A DNA stretch of 64,000 nt from Nocardioides sp. GY 10113. GTDB lineage: Bacteria; Actinomycetota; Actinomycetes; Propionibacteriales; Nocardioidaceae. Below are positions 45,274 to 53,451 of the stretch, piece after piece. Numbering within the stretch: the stretch's first letter is position 1; each line of letters starts with the position of its first letter. The notes under the pieces are model-generated. The model saw nothing but the letters and a program-made list of their open reading frames with translations. It was not told where the DNA came from and made no database searches. Made by a program: the position numbers and the translations under genes. The stretch spans positions 1-64,000 of the forward strand of contig NZ_STGK01000017.1 of the NCBI RefSeq assembly GCF_004919105.1, given 5' to 3'.

Positions 45274-45430
45274 TAGCCTGGTGCTTCAGCTCGTTCGGGT
45301 CCCACCGCGGGTTGAGTGCCACGTCGCAGCGATCGTCGGTCCGTCCGGCGACGACGCTCCGTAGGCCGCCCGCCGCCGCCTGGCGGAGACATCTGGGCAT
45401 CGGTGGGCGCAACCCAAGGACGCCTCACGC
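45274..45430 (+). other. Long leader of the DEAD-box helicase gene
   Basis: TAGCCT (45274-45279) is a plausible -10 element and would give a 5' untranslated region of about 145 nt before ATG 45431. Within it a frame from GTG 45281 encodes 27 residues (VLQLVRVPPRVECHVAAIVG then PSGDDAP) ending at 45364, though that GTG would lie just upstream of the predicted transcript start. The leader is G/C-rich with several possible hairpins. Cold-shock helicase genes often have regulatory leaders; that is the likely meaning. Positions 45180-45273 show nothing else. Confidence 0.5.
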
Positions 45431-46879
45431 ATGACCTCCTTCGTCGATCTCGGCCTGCCCACCTCGCTCGCGACGGTGCTCGAGCAGCGCGGGATCACCA
45501 CTCCCACTCCCATCCAGGCAGCGACGCTGCCCGACGCCCTCGCCGGGCGCGACGTGCTCGGCCGCGGCCGCACCGGCTCCGGCAAGACCTACGGCTTCCT
45601 GCTCCCGCTGGTGACCCGCCTCTCCGGTGGTGCGAAGGCGAAGCCGGGCCGTCCGCGCGCGCTGATCCTCGCCCCGACCCGCGAGCTGGTCGGCCAGATC
45701 GAGGAGGCGCTCGCCCCGCTGGCCGCCGCGACGGGCCTGACCTCGCGCACCGTCTTCGGTGGCGTCGGCCAGAAGCCGCAGGTGGACGCGATCCAGCGCG
45801 GCGTCGACATCCTGATCGCCTGCCCCGGCCGGCTCGAGGACCTGATCGGTCAGGGCCACTGCAGCCTCGCCGACATTGCCATCACCGTCCTGGACGAGGC
45901 CGACCACATGGCCGACCTGGGCTTCCTGCCCGCGGTGCGGCGCCTGATGGGACAGACGCCGAAGGCCGGCCAGCGCCTGCTCTTCTCGGCCACGCTCGAC
46001 GGCGGCATCGACGTGCTGGTCAAGCGGTTCTTGAACGACCCGGTGACCCACCAGGCCGACTCGGCCCAGTCGCCGGTGGCCACCATGGCCCACCACGTGC
46101 TCCACATCGACCGCGAGCACCGGCTGCCGATCCTGCTCGACCTGGCCAGCGCGCCGGGCCGCACGGTCGTCTTCACGCGCACCAAGCACGGCGCCAAGGC
46201 GCTGGCCCGCCAGCTCAACAAGAACGGCGTCCCCGCCGTGGAGCTGCACGGCAACCTCGGGCAGAACGCCCGTACCCGCAACCTCGCGGCCTTCCACGAG
46301 GGCAAGGCCGCCGCGCTGGTCGCCACCGACATCGCCGCGCGCGGCATCCACGTCGACGACGTCTCGCTGGTCGTGCACGCCGACCCGCCGGCCGAGCACA
46401 AGGCCTACCTGCACCGCTCCGGCCGCACCGCGCGGGCGGGCGCCGAGGGCACCGTGATCACGCTGATGACCAGCGACCAGCGCAACGACGTGCGCGACCT
46501 GACCCGGGCGGCCGGCATCAAGCCGACCACCACGCGCATCCAGGGCAGCGCCCACCCGGTGCTGGTCGAGCTCGCGCCGGGGGAGCGCTCGCGCCCCGGT
46601 GCCCTCGAGCTCACCGTGCCGCAGCAGCCGCGTCAGCCGAAGCAGTCCTCGGGCAGCGGCGGTGGCGGACGCTCCGCGCGCTCCCGGCGCAAGCCGTCGG
46701 GCACTGCGGGCGCGGGCCAGGGCGGACAGGCCGGTCAGGGCGGACAGCAGCGCTCCCGCCAGGGCGGCGGCCAGGGCTCCGGCTCCGGTCAGCAGCGCCC
46801 CCAGGGCGGCGGCCAGGGCGGCCGGGGCCGGTCCCGCGGCCGCAGCGGCGGCCGCTCCGGCGGCGCGCCCCGCGTCTGA
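45431..46879 (+). CDS. DEAD-box RNA helicase with Gly/Arg/Gln-rich tail
   Basis: The 482-residue protein has the full helicase core: Q motif (about 5-30, GITTPTPIQAATLP), Walker A GRTGSGKT (about 46), PTREL, DEAD in VLDEADHMAD (about 155), LFSATLD (about 182), and the C-terminal ATDIAARGIHVDDV and HRSGRTARAG motifs (about 300-335). The last ~90 residues are low-complexity Gly/Gln/Ser/Arg with repeated QGG and RGRS units, an RNA-binding tail of the kind that promotes condensates. It likely unwinds structured RNA in ribosome assembly or decay. It has a long leader and a strong terminator hairpin. Confidence 0.93.
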   Translation: MTSFVDLGLPTSLATVLEQRGITTPTPIQAATLPDALAGRDVLGRGRTGSGKTYGFLLPLVTRLSGGAKAKPGRPRALILAPTRELVGQIEEALAPLAAATGLTSRTVFGGVGQKPQVDAIQRGVDILIACPGRLEDLIGQGHCSLADIAITVLDEADHMADLGFLPAVRRLMGQTPKAGQRLLFSATLDGGIDVLVKRFLNDPVTHQADSAQSPVATMAHHVLHIDREHRLPILLDLASAPGRTVVFTRTKHGAKALARQLNKNGVPAVELHGNLGQNARTRNLAAFHEGKAAALVATDIAARGIHVDDVSLVVHADPPAEHKAYLHRSGRTARAGAEGTVITLMTSDQRNDVRDLTRAAGIKPTTTRIQGSAHPVLVELAPGERSRPGALELTVPQQPRQPKQSSGSGGGGRSARSRRKPSGTAGAGQGGQAGQGGQQRSRQGGGQGSGSGQQRPQGGGQGGRGRSRGRSGGRSGGAPRV

Positions 46880-46891
46880 CGATGTGACGAC

Positions 46892-46930
46892 GACGCCGAG
46901 TCAGCAGGAACTCCCTGCCGACTCGGCGTC
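46892..46930. terminator. Terminator hairpin after the DEAD-box gene
   Basis: GACGCCGAGTCAGCAGG pairs with CCTGCCGACTCGGCGTC around a short loop, with one A-C mismatch. It lies 13 bp after the helicase stop, and a further GCCGAGTCG half-site follows at about 46947. It belongs to the GAGTCGG group of repeats in this window. Confidence 0.85.
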
Positions 46931-46984
46931 TGTCCTGCCAGCTTCTGCCGAGTCGCGATGTGCTCGGTCCGTCCGGGACCAGAG

Positions 46985-47086
46985 CCGCCGTAGGCCGCCA
47001 GGTGGCCGGAACCACTGCGGCGGCCAGCTGCGCGGCCGGCAGCGTGGCCGAGCGAAGCCAGAGCCACGCTCGGCCCATCCGACTCA
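46985..47086 (-). repeat. Dispersed ~100-bp repeat, copy B, directly after a stop codon
   Basis: The stretch aligns without gaps to the reverse complement of 24683-24784 at roughly 80 percent identity by eye, sharing GGCAGCGTGGCCGAGCGAAG. On the minus strand it starts at the TGA of the acyl-CoA dehydrogenase gene, just as copy A starts at the TGA of its upstream gene. GAGCGTGGCTCTGGCTTCGCTC can form a hairpin. Confidence 0.75.
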
Positions 47087-48274
47087 GTAACTCTTGGGCA
47101 GCCCCAGCATCTGGGTCCCGATGTGCGCGAGCACCAGCTCCTCGGCGACCGGGATGTTCTTGGCGATCCGGGCGTCCCGGAAGATCCGTTCCACCGGGTA
47201 CTCCTTGGAGTAGGCCATGCCGCCGAGGGTCTGGAAGGCCTGGTTGGCGGCCTCCCAGCCCACCTGCGCGCCGGTCAGCTTGGCGACGTTCGCCTCGTTG
47301 CCGCAGGGGCGGCCCTGGTCGAAGAGCCAGGCCGCGTGGTACGTCATCAGCCGGCCGAGCTCGGCCTTCGCCTTGAGCTGCGCGAGGGGGAACTGCAGGC
47401 CCTGGTTGGCGCCGATCGGGCGGCCGAAGACCTCGCGCTCGCGGGCGTAGTCGCAGGCGATCCGCAGGGCCGCGTCCGCCGTGCCGACGCCGCCGGCGGC
47501 GGCCAGGATCCGCTCGGGGTTGAGCACGTCCCAGAGCACCGCGAAGCCGGCGTCGACCTCACCGATGACGTTCTCCGCGGGCACCCGCACCTCGTCGAAG
47601 AAGACCTGTGAGGAGTGCAGGATGTTGCTGCCCATCTTCGGGATCGGGGTGTAGGAGAGCGTTCCGTCGGCCAGCGCCTGCTTCACGTCGACGAGGAGGA
47701 GCGTGAACCCGGCGGTCCGGGGGAGACCTCGCGCCTTCGTCTCGGCCGCGGGGATCGTGCGCGTGACGGCGACCATCCAGTCGGCGTTCTCGACGTTCGA
47801 GATCCAGACCTTCTGGCCCTTGACCACGAACTCGTCGCCGTCGCGCCTCGCCGCGGTCGTGATCTCGATCGCGTTCGAGCCGGCGTCGGGCTCGGTGAGC
47901 GCCAGGCAGAACTGGATCGTGCCGTCGGCCAGGCCGGGCAGGATCCGCTGCTTCTGCTCGTCGGTGCCGTGTCGGGTCAGCGTCATCGCCCCGAATCCCG
48001 GGGTGGTGACGTAGAAGAAGGTGCCGGCGACGCCGCCGGAGGCGCACAGCGTCATGTTCGCCACGGCCAGCTCGAGCAGGCCCTGCCCGCCGCCGCCGTA
48101 CTCCTCGGGCACGCAGAGCCCGAACCAGCCGCCCCGGCCGAGGTCGTCGAAGACCTCCTGCGGGAACCGGTGCTGCTCCTCGCACCGCGACCAGTAGGCG
48201 TGGTCGTACTTGGCGGCGACGGCGGCCACGCCCTCGCGGACGGCGAGGGCGGACTCGGGCAGGTCGAAGTCCAT
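47084..48274 (-). CDS. Acyl-CoA dehydrogenase
   Basis: The product is 396 residues with the three-domain acyl-CoA dehydrogenase fold: N-terminal helical domain (1-120), beta domain with FCLALTEPDAGSNA (about 122-135) and KVWISNVENADW (about 160), and C-terminal helical domain with REVFGRPIGANQGLQFPLAQLKA (read in parts, about 290) and FQTLGGMAYSKEYPVERIFRDARI (about 345-370). It introduces a 2,3 double bond into an acyl-CoA using FAD; chain specificity unknown. The catalytic Glu is not obvious by eye. ATG 48274 has AGGAG 6 nt upstream. The next gene upstream (MpaB-like) ends 29 bp away, so they may share a transcript. Confidence 0.93.
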   Translation of the reverse strand: MDFDLPESALAVREGVAAVAAKYDHAYWSRCEEQHRFPQEVFDDLGRGGWFGLCVPEEYGGGGQGLLELAVANMTLCASGGVAGTFFYVTTPGFGAMTLTRHGTDEQKQRILPGLADGTIQFCLALTEPDAGSNAIEITTAARRDGDEFVVKGQKVWISNVENADWMVAVTRTIPAAETKARGLPRTAGFTLLLVDVKQALADGTLSYTPIPKMGSNILHSSQVFFDEVRVPAENVIGEVDAGFAVLWDVLNPERILAAAGGVGTADAALRIACDYAREREVFGRPIGANQGLQFPLAQLKAKAELGRLMTYHAAWLFDQGRPCGNEANVAKLTGAQVGWEAANQAFQTLGGMAYSKEYPVERIFRDARIAKNIPVAEELVLAHIGTQMLGLPKSY

Positions 48275-48303
48275 CGAGGCTCCTGTGGACGAGGGATGGT
48301 CGG

Positions 48304-49191
48304 TCAGAGGATCGGGCGGCCGAGACGGCGGCGGAGCCGGAAGTCGAGCAGGTAGGCGTTGAACGGGAAGCTCCTGACCGGTCGGGGGAGTGCCGCCTCA
48401 AACCGGCCGAGGAGCCGCATCAAGCGGTCGAAGCGGCGCTGCTGACGGTCGTTCCAGGGCAGGCTCATCGCCTCCCGGAAGAGCGGGGGCAGGAAGCCGG
48501 TGGTCACGAAGACGAAGAACGGGCCGAGCACGTGGAAGGGCCGCGGGAAGTTCTTGAACCGGACCAGGTGCAGCAGGTGCGCCGCCACCGGTGCGTCGAT
48601 CCGCACCTCGGCCAGCGACTCCTCCCAGTACGCCGCGAACGCGGCACGGTCCGCGGGCCAGTCGGCGGCCGCCACCTGCAGCGTCGTCCCGAACCGGGCG
48701 CCGTACGCGTACAGGGCGTCGGCCTCGGCCTCGGGGAGCGGGCCGTGCATCTTCTCGATCATGTCGACCGTGCCGACGTAGAGGCAGGCCGCGACCCACT
48801 GCTGGAGCCGGGGGTCCATCGCACGGTAGGCGACCGGCTCGCCCTCGTGGGAGTAGACCTGAGCGTGCGCCCCGTTGATCTCCTTGCGGAACGCCGCGCG
48901 CTCCTCGTCGGTGCCGAGCATCGCCACCGCGAGGTAGGTGAACGTGGTGCGGCCGCGCTTGAACGGGCGCTTCACGGCGTTGCCGCTGTCGACGCGGCTG
49001 TTCATCACGCCGTACCCGACGCTGGGCCAGGCCAGCTGCATCACGACGTTGGCGGGACCGGCGAGGTGGGCGCCGATCCCGGAGAGGTGGCCGCGGATGT
49101 CGAACCCGGCGGGCACCGGGACGTCGCGCGCCGTGCGCCTCCCGGTCGTGGCGTCGCCGGCGGTGGCGTCGGCGGTGGCGTCGGCGGTCAC
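48304..49191 (-). CDS. Oxygenase MpaB / DUF2236 family protein
   Basis: The 295-residue protein belongs to the DUF2236 family, which includes the fungal MpaB oxygenase and latex-clearing-like heme proteins. Recognisable parts are PANVVMQLAWPSVGYGVMNS (about 49-68), FTYLAVAMLGTDEERAAF, INGAHAQVYSHEG (likely the region of the heme-ligating His) and a helical C-terminus with RLLGRFEAALPRPVRSFPFNAY. It may oxidise a terpenoid or lipid. GTG 49191 has GAGAGGA 6 nt upstream; an Ala/Thr/Asp repeat encoded by GGCGTCGGCGGT-type units forms its N-terminus. It is divergent from a TetR gene with an operator between. Confidence 0.85.
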   Translation of the reverse strand: MTADATADATAGDATTGRRTARDVPVPAGFDIRGHLSGIGAHLAGPANVVMQLAWPSVGYGVMNSRVDSGNAVKRPFKRGRTTFTYLAVAMLGTDEERAAFRKEINGAHAQVYSHEGEPVAYRAMDPRLQQWVAACLYVGTVDMIEKMHGPLPEAEADALYAYGARFGTTLQVAAADWPADRAAFAAYWEESLAEVRIDAPVAAHLLHLVRFKNFPRPFHVLGPFFVFVTTGFLPPLFREAMSLPWNDRQQRRFDRLMRLLGRFEAALPRPVRSFPFNAYLLDFRLRRRLGRPIL

Positions 49192-49228
49192 TGTGGTCCT
49201 CTCGGCGCTCTGGTGGAGGTCGACTACC

Positions 49229-49266
49229 AGGCTAGGCCTTTGTTGGCATGCTGCCAATAGTATGGT
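49229..49266. promoter_or_regulatory. Divergent promoter region with palindromic operator
   Basis: TTGGCA-TGC-TGCCAA (49243-49257) is a perfect palindrome. On the minus strand its outer half TTGGCA (49252-49257) is spaced 17 bp from TAGCCT (49229-49234), giving a good -35/-10 pair for the MpaB-like gene. On the plus strand TATGGT (49261-49266) lies six nucleotides before the TetR ATG 49273. The palindrome is the likely binding site of the TetR protein, controlling both genes. Confidence 0.72.
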
Positions 49267-49272
49267 CGGGCC

Positions 49273-49881
49273 ATGACCACTGCGGCCGAACCGGCGAAGT
49301 CGCGCCGACGGCTCGCACCCGACGAGCGTCGCGAGCAGCTGCTGGTGGCCGCGGAGCGCCTCTTCGCCCAGCGCTCCTACGCCGAGGTCTCCACGACCGA
49401 GATCGCCCGGGAGGCGGGCGCCGCGCGGGGCCTGCTCAACCACTACTTCGGTGACAAGCGCGCGCTCTACCTGGAGGTCGTACGGCGGGCCTCGCTGCTG
49501 CCGGACTTCGGCGAGGCGCCGTTGGCGGCCGGTCCGCTGCCCGACCGGGTCGACACCGCCGTGCGCTGGTTCCTCGGTCTGATCACTCGCGAGCGCGCCA
49601 GCTACCTGACCGTGCGCGCCGCCGAGGGGGTGGGGGAGGACGCCGAGGTGCTGGCGATCCTGGACGAGGCCAGCGACCTCGCTGCCGGGCGGGTGCTGGA
49701 GATGGTCGGCGGCGACCCCGCCGACGCCGCCGCGCGCGCCGCCGTCCGCGCGTACGGCGAGCTGGCCCGCGGCGCGATCCGTGAGTGGTCGCGCGACGGT
49801 GCGCTCAGCCGGGACCAGGCCCACCTGCTGCTGCGCGAGTGCCTGCTGACGATCGTGCGCGAGGTGCTGCCGGGGCTGTGA
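49273..49881 (+). CDS. TetR/AcrR family transcriptional regulator
   Basis: This 202-residue repressor has the TetR DNA-binding domain (about 18-65: RREQLLVAAERLFAQRSYAEVSTTEIAREAG, read in parts, then ARGLLNHYFGDKRALY) and a helical ligand-binding domain. It most likely controls the divergent MpaB-like gene, and perhaps the acyl-CoA dehydrogenase behind it, through TTGGCATGCTGCCAA. The ligand may be an acyl-CoA or lipid product. A TATGGT element six nucleotides before the ATG predicts a leaderless message. Confidence 0.92.
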   Translation: MTTAAEPAKSRRRLAPDERREQLLVAAERLFAQRSYAEVSTTEIAREAGAARGLLNHYFGDKRALYLEVVRRASLLPDFGEAPLAAGPLPDRVDTAVRWFLGLITRERASYLTVRAAEGVGEDAEVLAILDEASDLAAGRVLEMVGGDPADAAARAAVRAYGELARGAIREWSRDGALSRDQAHLLLRECLLTIVREVLPGL

Positions 49882-49916
49882 CGCGCGCGTCCCCGCCGGA
49901 CCGGGGCTGGCCGGCC

Positions 49917-50684
49917 TCAGGCGCCGAGCGGCTCCAGCGCGGCCATCACGGGGATCCTCTCGCCCGCCTCGACCGGGAAGGGCAGCGTGTTCGACGCCGG
50001 CGGCAGCGGGCAGGTGACGTGCTCGGTATAGGCGCAGGGCATGTTGATCGCGCGGTTGAAGTCCAGCGTCACGGCGCCGCCGTCGCCCGGCGCGGCGGCC
50101 ACCAGCTGCCGGTTGGCGGCGTAGGTGGTCACCCCGGAGGTCGCGTCGCGGAACAGGAGCCACAGGCTCCCGTCGCCGTTGTCCCAGGCGACGAGCCGGT
50201 GCTCGCGACCGAGGTGTGCGAACACCACCTCGCCGACGGCCGGGGCGTTCCCGCCGTCGGCGTACGGGACGAAGAGTGCGGGGAGCGCCCACGCGGGGTC
50301 GGCCGGGTAGCAGGGCGTCTCGCGGTAGGCGCGCAGGTGCGGCGCGTCGGCCCGCCGCGGGCGGAGGATGGCTCGGCCGTCGCGATCGGCCACCTCGGCG
50401 CTGCCGCCGTCGAAGGAGGCGCGCACGCCCTCGTCATCCAGGTCGCCGACGGTGTGTGTCCCCTCTGTCAGGGCGGCGCCGGAGAGGTCGATCCGCTCGT
50501 CCGGGCCGAGGGTGACCGTGACGCCTCGGTCGTCCTGCGCCCAGGCGCCGGGCACGTCCTCGAAGCGCTGCGGTGTCTCGTCGAGCCAGTGCAGGCCGGT
50601 GATGGCGAGGTAGCCGTTCGGGCTCCTCAGCCGGGTCTCACGGGCCTCGCGGAACTCATGCCATCCGGGGAGGAACTGCGTCAC
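49917..50684 (-). CDS. DUF1684 domain protein
   Basis: The product is 255 residues and matches the DUF1684 family: an N-terminal helix with WHEFREARETRLRSPNGYLAITGLHWL (read in parts), a beta-rich body and the diagnostic C-terminal half with LDFNRAINMPCAYTEHVTCPLPP then LPFPVEAGE. The conserved NRAxNPPCAYT-type motif, here NRAINMPCAYT, has Met in place of the first Pro. No enzyme activity is established for the family as far as I know. GTG 50684 has GGAGA about 10 nt upstream. It converges with the TetR gene. Confidence 0.88.
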   Translation of the reverse strand: MTQFLPGWHEFREARETRLRSPNGYLAITGLHWLDETPQRFEDVPGAWAQDDRGVTVTLGPDERIDLSGAALTEGTHTVGDLDDEGVRASFDGGSAEVADRDGRAILRPRRADAPHLRAYRETPCYPADPAWALPALFVPYADGGNAPAVGEVVFAHLGREHRLVAWDNGDGSLWLLFRDATSGVTTYAANRQLVAAAPGDGGAVTLDFNRAINMPCAYTEHVTCPLPPASNTLPFPVEAGERIPVMAALEPLGA

Positions 50685-50909
50685 CCGGCCAGTCTCCCAC
50701 CTGGTGGCCGAAGGCCGTTCCTCGCCGCCGTCGGCAGCTTGTGGCTGTGGCGCGTGGTGCCGCAGGTGCCCGTGTGATCCGTGCGACATCGCGCATCGGC
50801 TCACCCCAGGCGTCCCGGTGCCGATGGGTCGTGCGAGATCGCTCGGGTCGTGTGGCCACACTGCCTGGAGCACATGGGGCGCGTTGGTGCTCACGACGGA
50901 GGGAACAAG

Positions 50910-51449
50910 GTGAGTCGACCCGCGGTGCGTCCGACGGGCGTCGAGAGGACGTTCGGCGCCGACGAGGTGATCGTGACCAAGACCGACCGCGGCGGGCGGA
51001 TGACCTACGTCAACGACGTGTTCTGCCGGGTCTCCGCGCACCCCGAGCGGGAGATGCTCGGGCAGCCGCACAACATGATCCGTCACCCTGACATGCCTCG
51101 CGCCGTCTTCAAGCTGCTCTGGGAGACGATCGACGCCGGGCGGGAGATCTTCGCCCTCGTGCTCAATCTCGCGGGCGATGGTGCGCACTACTGGGTGCTC
51201 GCGCACGTCACGCCGACCCGCGACGCCTCCGGCGCGGTCGTCGGCTACCACTCCAACCGCCGGGTGCCCAGCCGCGCCGCGGTGGCCGCCGCTGACGGGC
51301 TCTATCGGGAGCTGCGGGCCGTGGAGGCCCGCCACCAGGGCGCGAACGAGGCCGCCGAGGCCGGCTACCAGGCCCTCATGGCGCGGCTGCAGGAAGCCGG
51401 ACAGACCTATGACGAGTTCGTCTGGTCGCTGATCGAGACGGGGAACTGA
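50910..51449 (+). CDS. PAS-domain protein, sensor half of a split Aer-like receptor
   Basis: The 179-residue protein consists of one PAS domain (about 15-125) followed by a helical tail. The PAS core is very similar to Aer/PpsR-type: TDRGGRMTYVNDVFCRVSAH, GQPHNMIRHPDMPRAVFKLLWETI (read in parts) and YWVLAHVTPTRDASGAVVGYHSNRR. This subgroup often binds FAD and senses redox or oxygen. GTG 50910 has GGAGGG about 9 nt upstream. Its stop overlaps the ATG of the methyl-accepting protein (TGATG), so the two should be made together as receptor and signalling module. Positions 50685-50909 hold no gene; promoter not identified. Confidence 0.85.
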   Translation: MSRPAVRPTGVERTFGADEVIVTKTDRGGRMTYVNDVFCRVSAHPEREMLGQPHNMIRHPDMPRAVFKLLWETIDAGREIFALVLNLAGDGAHYWVLAHVTPTRDASGAVVGYHSNRRVPSRAAVAAADGLYRELRAVEARHQGANEAAEAGYQALMARLQEAGQTYDEFVWSLIETGN

Positions 51450-52429
51450 TGCGGGTGCGCGACCACGGCCCGAGCGCGGCCACCACCACCGCGCGGGACG
51501 AGGTGATCCGGGTCCTCGCCGAGACCTTCACCCGGGCCGCCCACGGTGACCTCGAGGCGCGGGTGCCGCTCCTCGACGGCCTCGAGGCCAACCCCGAGCT
51601 GGCTGCGCTGCGGTCGGCGGCGAACCTGCTGCTGGACCGCACCGACGCCTTCGTCCGCGAGTCCACCGCCTCCCTGGAGGCCGCCAGCGAGGGTCGCTAC
51701 CACCGGCGCTTCCTGCTCGGCGGGACCGCGGGCACCTTCCGCTCCGGCGCCGCCACGATCAACGCCGCCGGACGGGCCATGGCCGCCGCGGACGAGCGGG
51801 TCCGGACCGCGCACGCGGACCGGCTGGCGCTGGCCGACCGCCTGGAGGCGACCGTCCTGCACGTCGCCGAGCAGGTGGCCTCCGCGTCGGTGGAGCTGTC
51901 GGCGACCGCTCAGCACCTGACCGAGTCCACGGCCAGCACCGTGGAGCGGACCGAGGGGACCGGCGCGACGGTCGCTGCGCTCGAGGACTCCTCGGGCCAG
52001 ATCCAGGACGTGGTCGCGACCATCGCGCGGATCGCGGCCGCGACCCGGCTGCTCGCGCTGAACGCCAGCATCGAGGCGGCTCGCGCCGGGGACTCCGGCC
52101 GCGGCTTCGCCGTCGTCGCCAACGAGGTGAAGTCGCTGGCCGACAGCGTGGCCGGCTCCGCGGCCACCATCAGCCGGCAGGTCGCCGACACCCAGGCCGC
52201 CGCCGCGCGGTCGGGCGAGGACCTGCGTTCCGTCGCCGACGCGCTGCGTGAGATGGCGCCCCAGGCCGAGGCGATCCGGGTCGCCGTCGACGGCGCGGCC
52301 GCCGCGATGGCGGGCGCCGACCGGGCGTTCGTCGGGGAGGTGGCCGCGGACTACCAGGGCCTCGCGCAGCTGGCCGAGCGGCTGCGCGCCGAGGTCGGGG
52401 AGTTCCTCGCGCTGATGCGCGACGACTGA
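51449..52429 (+). CDS. Soluble methyl-accepting chemotaxis protein
   Basis: The product is 326 residues without a membrane helix. The N-terminal half has helical HAMP-like or signalling-helix segments (about 15-120), and the C-terminal half is an MCP signalling hairpin whose tip is conserved: ATRLLALNASIEAARAGDSG then RGFAVVANEVKSLADSVAGS (about 190-230). The tip contacts CheA and CheW. The TGATG overlap with the PAS gene suggests that the two chains together form a cytoplasmic aerotaxis-type receptor. No other chemotaxis gene lies in the window, so the kinase must be encoded elsewhere. Confidence 0.9.
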   Translation: MRVRDHGPSAATTTARDEVIRVLAETFTRAAHGDLEARVPLLDGLEANPELAALRSAANLLLDRTDAFVRESTASLEAASEGRYHRRFLLGGTAGTFRSGAATINAAGRAMAAADERVRTAHADRLALADRLEATVLHVAEQVASASVELSATAQHLTESTASTVERTEGTGATVAALEDSSGQIQDVVATIARIAAATRLLALNASIEAARAGDSGRGFAVVANEVKSLADSVAGSAATISRQVADTQAAAARSGEDLRSVADALREMAPQAEAIRVAVDGAAAAMAGADRAFVGEVAADYQGLAQLAERLRAEVGEFLALMRDD

Positions 52430-52462
52430 TCGGGACCCGGACCCGGGTCTTGCTGGAACGCG

Positions 52463-53446
52463 CTACGCCTGCGACCCGGGCGGCTCGGTCAGCACCCGGA
52501 GCGCGAGCTGGCGCGTCGCCTCGACGTTGAGGTGCGCCACCACCCGGGACACCCGCGGCGGGTCGAGCGGGAGCAGCCCGGGCGTCCCCGGCACGTCCGG
52601 GGTCAGCGGCAGGTCCAGGTCGTCGCGACCGGACATGATGGCGACGTTGAAGTCGAACCGCTCGCGCGCACCCGGGGCCGAGAGGCGCTGGACCACTCCG
52701 GCACCGACCCGCCGGCCGCCCTGCTCCAGGCTCCAGTCGTCGATCGCCGCCGCGACGTTCACGCCGCCGGCGTGCTCGAGGTCGGCCCAGACCGCCGCCA
52801 TCGGCCCGGCGGCCTCGAGCAGCAGCGCCGCGGACTTCTCCCCGATGCCGGCCACGCCGGGCAGGTTGTCGCTGGCGTCGCCGCGCAGGGCGGCGTACTC
52901 CAGGTAGTGCTCGGCGGCGACGCCGTACATGGTCTGCAACCGAGCGGGGTTGAGCAGGGGAGAGGCGTTGATGCCGCCGTTGATCAGCCGCAGCACCTGG
53001 GTGTGGTCGCTGATGTGCGCGAAGGAGTCGCGGTCCGAGGTGACGATGACGCACTCCCAGCCGTGCCGTTCGGCCCAGGTCGCGGCGGAGGCGTTGACGT
53101 CGTCGGCCTCGAGCCCGGGAGGGGTCATCGCGGCCAGGCCGAGGGCGTCCAGCAGGGCGCCGGCCCGCCCCAGCTGCTCGATCAGCGCCGGGTCCTTGGG
53201 CGCCCGGCCGGCCTTGTACTCCGGGTAGCGATCGGCGCGCACCGAGGCCGTGCGGTCGTCGAGTCCGAAGAGCACGGCGTCCGGCTGGAACCGGTCGATC
53301 GCCTCGAGGATCTGGCGGAGCATGCCGTGCAGCGCCCACGCGGGTCGGCCGCTGCGGTCGCGCAGGCCCGTCTCGGCGCGCGCGTGGTGGCTGCGGTGCA
53401 GGAGCGAGGGGGCGTCGACGGTGAGGAGGAGCTTCTTGCTGCGGAT
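52463..53446 (-). CDS. 5'-3' exonuclease (FEN-type), probable ATC start
   Basis: This 327-residue protein is a stand-alone homologue of the PolA exonuclease domain. It has acidic metal-binding residues in LLTVDAPSLLHR, FGLDDRTASVRADRYPEYKAGR, GLEADDVNASAA and IVTSDRDSFAHI, then a helix-hairpin-helix in LPGVAGIGEKSAALLLEAAG (about 190). It trims 5' flaps in replication or repair. The first ATG/GTG/TTG in frame (ATG 53323) would lose the first acidic motif. Coding similarity extends to ATC 53446, which has AAGGA 9 nt upstream in the end of the preceding gene, so ATC is the best start. The conserved first Asp-Gly is Asp-Ala here. Confidence 0.85.
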   Translation of the reverse strand: MRSKKLLLTVDAPSLLHRSHHARAETGLRDRSGRPAWALHGMLRQILEAIDRFQPDAVLFGLDDRTASVRADRYPEYKAGRAPKDPALIEQLGRAGALLDALGLAAMTPPGLEADDVNASAATWAERHGWECVIVTSDRDSFAHISDHTQVLRLINGGINASPLLNPARLQTMYGVAAEHYLEYAALRGDASDNLPGVAGIGEKSAALLLEAAGPMAAVWADLEHAGGVNVAAAIDDWSLEQGGRRVGAGVVQRLSAPGARERFDFNVAIMSGRDDLDLPLTPDVPGTPGLLPLDPPRVSRVVAHLNVEATRQLALRVLTEPPGSQA

Positions 53447-53451
53447 CGGGC

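Noticed and set aside
50685..50909. Possible small gene or sigma-28-type promoter before the PAS gene
   Set aside because: No frame with a ribosome site and coding character, and no convincing promoter motif was found.
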